From positions 1,426,001 to 1,490,000 of the forward strand of contig JAFBJZ010000377.1 of the NCBI GenBank assembly GCA_016785225.1: 64,000 nt of DNA, written 5' to 3'. Below, in pieces: positions 60,140-64,000 of this stretch. Numbering within the stretch: the stretch's first letter is position 1; every line of letters starts with the position of its first letter. The stretch comes from Psettodes erumei (Eukaryota; Chordata; Actinopteri; Pleuronectiformes; Psettodidae). The notes below the pieces were generated by a model. That model searched no databases and had not been told where the DNA came from. It worked only from the letters and a program-made list of their open reading frames with translations. The position numbers and the translations under genes are program-made.

Positions 60140-63044
60140 CTAATTATGCGAGTTCAAGTTGCTTTTTATAGCACAATTAATCAAAAGTGGTCAATGGAGG
60201 TAACGGGATCGCAAGTGCTGACTAAAAAACAGAACTGGGAAATATTTCAAGCTGTCACGCGCCAGCTGAAAGAAAAATGAAAGGATTTGACAGCCGTGGC
60301 TGTCAAGAGGATGCGCCTCATTTCGCAGGGCTACGAGTATGAAATAGGAAGCACATTTATTTATAGTTTTTTGTTTTTTTATAAGAGAGCCTCACAGATA
60401 GACATGGCTTCCAATAAGCAATGGTAGTTCATAGAAGAGAACAAGGTGTAATGGGGAAAAAGGAAAAGTAGAGGATGCAATTGAATAAAGGGGTGGAGAA
60501 CAGTTGTAAACACCTCCACACTGATTTACTGCATGAAAAATTGAAGCAGTGACATCATGCAGTGTGACAGGTATTGGACAGACCGCTTGAAAAAGGAGAT
60601 ATCGCTCGCCATCTTCTTCCAGCAGCTAATTCTAGCTCGAAGCCTCAGTGTGAGAAGAGACCAGCTGCACGTTCACCTTTTGATTGACAGCTGTGAGCTC
60701 CCACCCCCCTGACAGTGACCTCCTCCCATTGGTCAGAAGGGCCAGGCACCTCCCAAAACAAAATGTAAAACATTTAAAAATATGACTTACGTTGTGTGTT
60801 ATCGTCAGGGGAGGGGAGTTGACCCGTGACCTCAGTATGTCTAAAATGCTGGCTGCAGCACTGCACAATGACTTGACAACATGTGTACTCTATAAATAAT
60901 CTTTGTCTCCATAAACAAGTGCAATGTGACTGTCGGTGCAAGCGTGCACATGCCATCATCAGACCACCATTTAAATCCAGGCTCCGTTTGGTGCAGTTCA
61001 TTCATTGTCACTTCAGCTTGAAGTCAAGTTGAGTTTTTTATAATTCAAATCTCTAATTCTACCACATAACAAACCACATAACCCCCCTACCCCCAATCTG
61101 TATTTTTGGGGTCATGTTTGCACCCTGAGTTCTGAGCCTCTGGCATGCATACTGTATTAGCTCTAATTTCACAAAGTGTTTTTGAAATATCAACAGAGAA
61201 GAAGTCAAAAAATGTCGGTCTCTGTGGGGTTTAAAAACAACAAAAGGCAGCAACCTAATGCACATTTATTCATCTTCCAGGAAATCCACAGTACCCGATG
61301 ATTCAATACATTCTTAGACTCACTCGGATGACCTCAAGCTATTTTTACTGACATGTTTGTGTTTCCTCATGCATACTACTTACTTGTTTTCCAAGCAGAA
61401 AAAATCCACTGAGCAAATTCTGTGGTTTTTCAAAGCTTGATTACTTAGGAGGGAAAAATTCTGTTTTACTAGTGGGGGTGTCTGGCAGAGACCGCAGGAC
61501 CTCTGGAAGCTGCTGCTGCTGCAGCGCTCGCACAGTGGATACTGTGTTCACCTAGGGTAATTTATCTCATTCCCCCCACCAGCAAAGGCAGCAAAACAAT
61601 CAGTAAGCAGCGGGCTCATTAAAACCACATTGGAATGCTCATCCCGCTACAACGGCGAGCCTCTGTTTGGTCTTGTAAAAAAGACGTTACATCACTCAGC
61701 CCCTGCAAAGGTGCTTTTGTAGAGCAAACAATGCCATCGCACATTCAAAGCGAATCGATTGTAATTGTGTCGGTGAGCGCGCCTTTTCTCAACGTGCGCT
61801 TTGATTGCGTGCCCCCGAGCACCTAACAGTAACAGGGAATGAAAGCCACAAGGGGATCGGGCGCTGCAGCTTGAGTTAAGTGATGAAGGTAACCTAGTGT
61901 GAACCTTGCTCTCCTCTCCGAAAAGCAGATGGGCCCCCGCATTACTGGCCGGCTCTCCTGGCCCCTTTCTCCCCGCCCCTGTGCTCGATGACAGCAGCAG
62001 CAGAGGGCGGCCTGGACTTCTGCAGGCTCAGGAGTTTACCTAATTATCTGGCATTAAGTCTAAATGGGAGGCTTCCCTCCATCATCCCGCGCCACATGGC
62101 CACAACAGGGGATAAGCCGCAATCTTACAAACCATTAGGCTTTACAGTTGCTTGACCTGAGGACGCAGGGCGCTGACATGGAAAGTGAGGCTGCAGGGGC
62201 CAGGTCCTGGTTCTGTGCACTGCAGTGAAGAGACATATTCATTTCAGAGTGGGGAGGGGAAAACTCCACAGGGCAGGGTCCCAGACATAAGAGGGCTGGA
62301 TATCAAACCTCAGTATTTTCTTCATTGCCCCTTCAGTTGACTGTGAAGTGGCACTAAATGTGTGCTCACATTCAAATTCATATTTATTCTTCCTCCAGTC
62401 AAATAGCTCCTGAGTTAGATCAAAGTGTCGCCCATTTTACTTTACTAGGCTGCTTGTGTTTAAATATTTGATTCCAAAGAACTTTCGCTTCCTTTATTTC
62501 TCGAGTAAAGTATCAAAAAACGTGTTTTTGTCAGCATCAAAGCTTTTGGAACCGATATCAGTGCGGAGGTTGACGATTTTTTTTAAAGAATAACCATCCC
62601 TTGGCCGCTCAGCAACACACGCCATGTTCTATGTAGATCCCCACCACCAAGCACATGAATAGGAAGCCGCACTTGTGCTTAGACATCTTTCCTCAAGTAA
62701 GCGAGGGTTTCGCAGTTACAAAGCAGTAACAGGAGTGGGTGTAAGCAAAACCAAATGATGTGACCGCAGAGCAGACAGTGGTGGACTGCTGGAATGTCCC
62801 ACAGGTTGTTATTATGAACATGAGGACGGACGCGCAACCTGCCAACGTTTCCCAGAGCACCCGTTCTTATTTACTGCTGCATACAGTAGAATGTTCAGTG
62901 CTGACCCCAGAAAAAAGATTAACTGGTACTTTACAGTGTTTGTTTATGGTTGTTGGAGCTGTCGGGTTATCTCACCACACTCCAAATGCTCTGAACAATG
63001 GCTGTGCTGATGGTAATGCTGGCAATTTCCCTGTTTTTTTGCAG

Positions 63045-64000
63045 GTCACTGCCAGGGGATTTGCCCCTTTGTTGCAGTTTGCCTACACTGCTAAGCTGTT
63101 ACTCAGCAGAGAAAACATCCAGGAGGTCATCCGCTGTGCCGAATTCCTGCGCATGCACAACCTCGAGGACTCCTGCTTTCGCTTCCTGGAAGCTCAGCTG
63201 CGCAGCGAGGACGACGGGCTGCTCCCCTACCACAAGGTGGCCGCGGAGGCAAACAACTTGGAGGATGACAGCATGCAGTCAGAGGTGGAGAGGCCCGCCT
63301 CCCCAAGGGCCCGGCGATGCGCCGACGCCCTCGCCTCCTTTCGGCACCCCGACAATGATCGGCTACCGATGGCTATACCAGGTAACTTCGCGGACGGCCG
63401 GCTGGACTTTGATCGGCACGGAGTGTCAGACCTGCCACGATGCCCCAAGTACAGGAAATACCAGTGGGCCTGCAACAAGCACAATAATGACACCTCCTCA
63501 CACACCAGTACCTCAGGTTTTCCAAGCACATTAAAGGAGAGCAGCGTTAGCGGGGCAGTTCCAGGTCAGGGCAGGCTGCCTTTGGCACAGATCAAAGTCG
63601 AACCACAGGCAGAGGAAGAGGCCATCTCATTGTGCCTGTCAGGCGACGAGCAGGATGTCAGGGATAAGGACGGTGTCACGAATATGGAGATGGATAGCCC
63701 AATATCTATGGAGAAAACCAAGAGAACCAAGTCTCCCTCCTGCTCCCGAGCCCTCTTCAAGAATAGGATGGACATCCCCAGCCTGCCCAACACATCACAG
63801 CAGCTATTCGCCAACAGACTTGTTTGCCCCCAGGACAAAGGAAACTCTCAGGGAGATCATAAAAAAGACTTCGGGCCTTTCACTGGGGAGCTGGGTCTGT
63901 CTCTTACATCCCCAAAGGACATGGATGGTTTCCCTGCAGGGTTGTCCCTCAAGTCCGCTTCCTGTGATGGGGTCTGCAAACAGGAAGTCGACCTGGATCG
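63045..64000 (+). CDS. bach2: bach2 large central coding exon (partial)
   Basis: The frame is open for 956 bases from the acceptor at 63044 to the window edge, giving residues 82-399 plus two bases. It starts VTARGFAPLLQFAYTAKLLL, which completes the BTB domain, then has the IQEVIRCAEFLRMHNLEDSC helix pair to about residue 133. Residues 134-210 are poorly matched to mammalian BACH2. Known BACH2 landmarks then return: the KYRKYQWAC segment (216-224), TSGFPST (237-243), the SUMO-type IKVE motif (264-267), SLCLSGDE (276-283), LPNTSQQ (328-334), VCPQDKG (341-347), FTGE (360-363) and VCKQE (391-395). Cys-Pro pairs, the class linked to haem control of BACH factors, are at 214-215 and 342-343. The exon has no ATG at its start because it is internal. 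The bZIP end lies outside the window. Confidence 0.95.

Larger units (their letters stand above)
57246..63044. other. bach2 intron, distal part
   Basis: A strongly unique, conserved-looking block spans about 57480-57990 and holds two octamer motifs. (TG)n and (CA)n runs lie at 58445-58468 and 60112-60139. A second conserved-looking block is at about 61900-62160. The 187-codon frame from 59334 overlaps long frames on the other strand and has no domain. The intron ends CCCTGTTTTTTTGCAG at 63044, a strong acceptor. No gene is seen. Confidence 0.6.

Noticed and set aside
62998..63534. 178-codon + strand frame starting before the large exon
   Set aside because: It is a different reading frame of the true bach2 exon. 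The real frame starts at the acceptor (63045) and matches BACH2 throughout.
1..64000. CRISPR arrays, operons, phage or integrated virus genes
   Set aside because: No direct-repeat/spacer pattern, no dense same-strand gene series and no viral-type protein frames were seen; the DNA is vertebrate intronic in character.

Overview
The window is vertebrate nuclear DNA, most likely from a percomorph teleost fish. It carries the 5' coding part of one gene, bach2, on the + strand; the rest is non-coding. BACH2 is a BTB-bZIP transcription repressor that pairs with small MAF proteins and binds MARE sites. The gene call rests on two exons that join in phase 0 and read as the BACH2 N-terminus and BTB domain, followed by the long central region. 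The fish call rests on the protein's divergence from tetrapod BACH2 and on several interspersed repeats that I recognise from percomorph genomes by memory.

Layout. Positions 1-48908 contain no protein-coding gene I can support. They are best read as a long 5' intron (BACH2 genes have untranslated 5' exons and very long 5' introns) or as upstream regulatory DNA. This stretch holds decayed interspersed repeats, microsatellites, a CpG-dense patch (13.08-13.38 kb), and clusters of transcription-factor-like sites. Positions 48909-49163 are the first coding exon (start codon at 48921, residues 1-81). Positions 49164-63044 are a 13.9 kb intron with an antisense L2/CR1-like LINE remnant, a 3' tail of an RTE-like element, and unique blocks that look like regulatory sequence. 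From 63045 to the window end is a large coding exon (residues 82 to about 399), still open at the edge. The bZIP domain must lie downstream of the window.

How it fits together. The window is a regulatory domain around a dosage-sensitive transcription factor. The most interesting signals are sites resembling the motif that BACH2-MAF itself binds: one exact TGCTGAGTCA and two near-palindromic GCTGACGTCAG-type sites. Others are octamer (POU) motifs and two E-box clusters. I found no new protein system, no RNA gene, no CRISPR array and no intact transposon. Conservation and activity of the regulatory candidates cannot be judged from one sequence.
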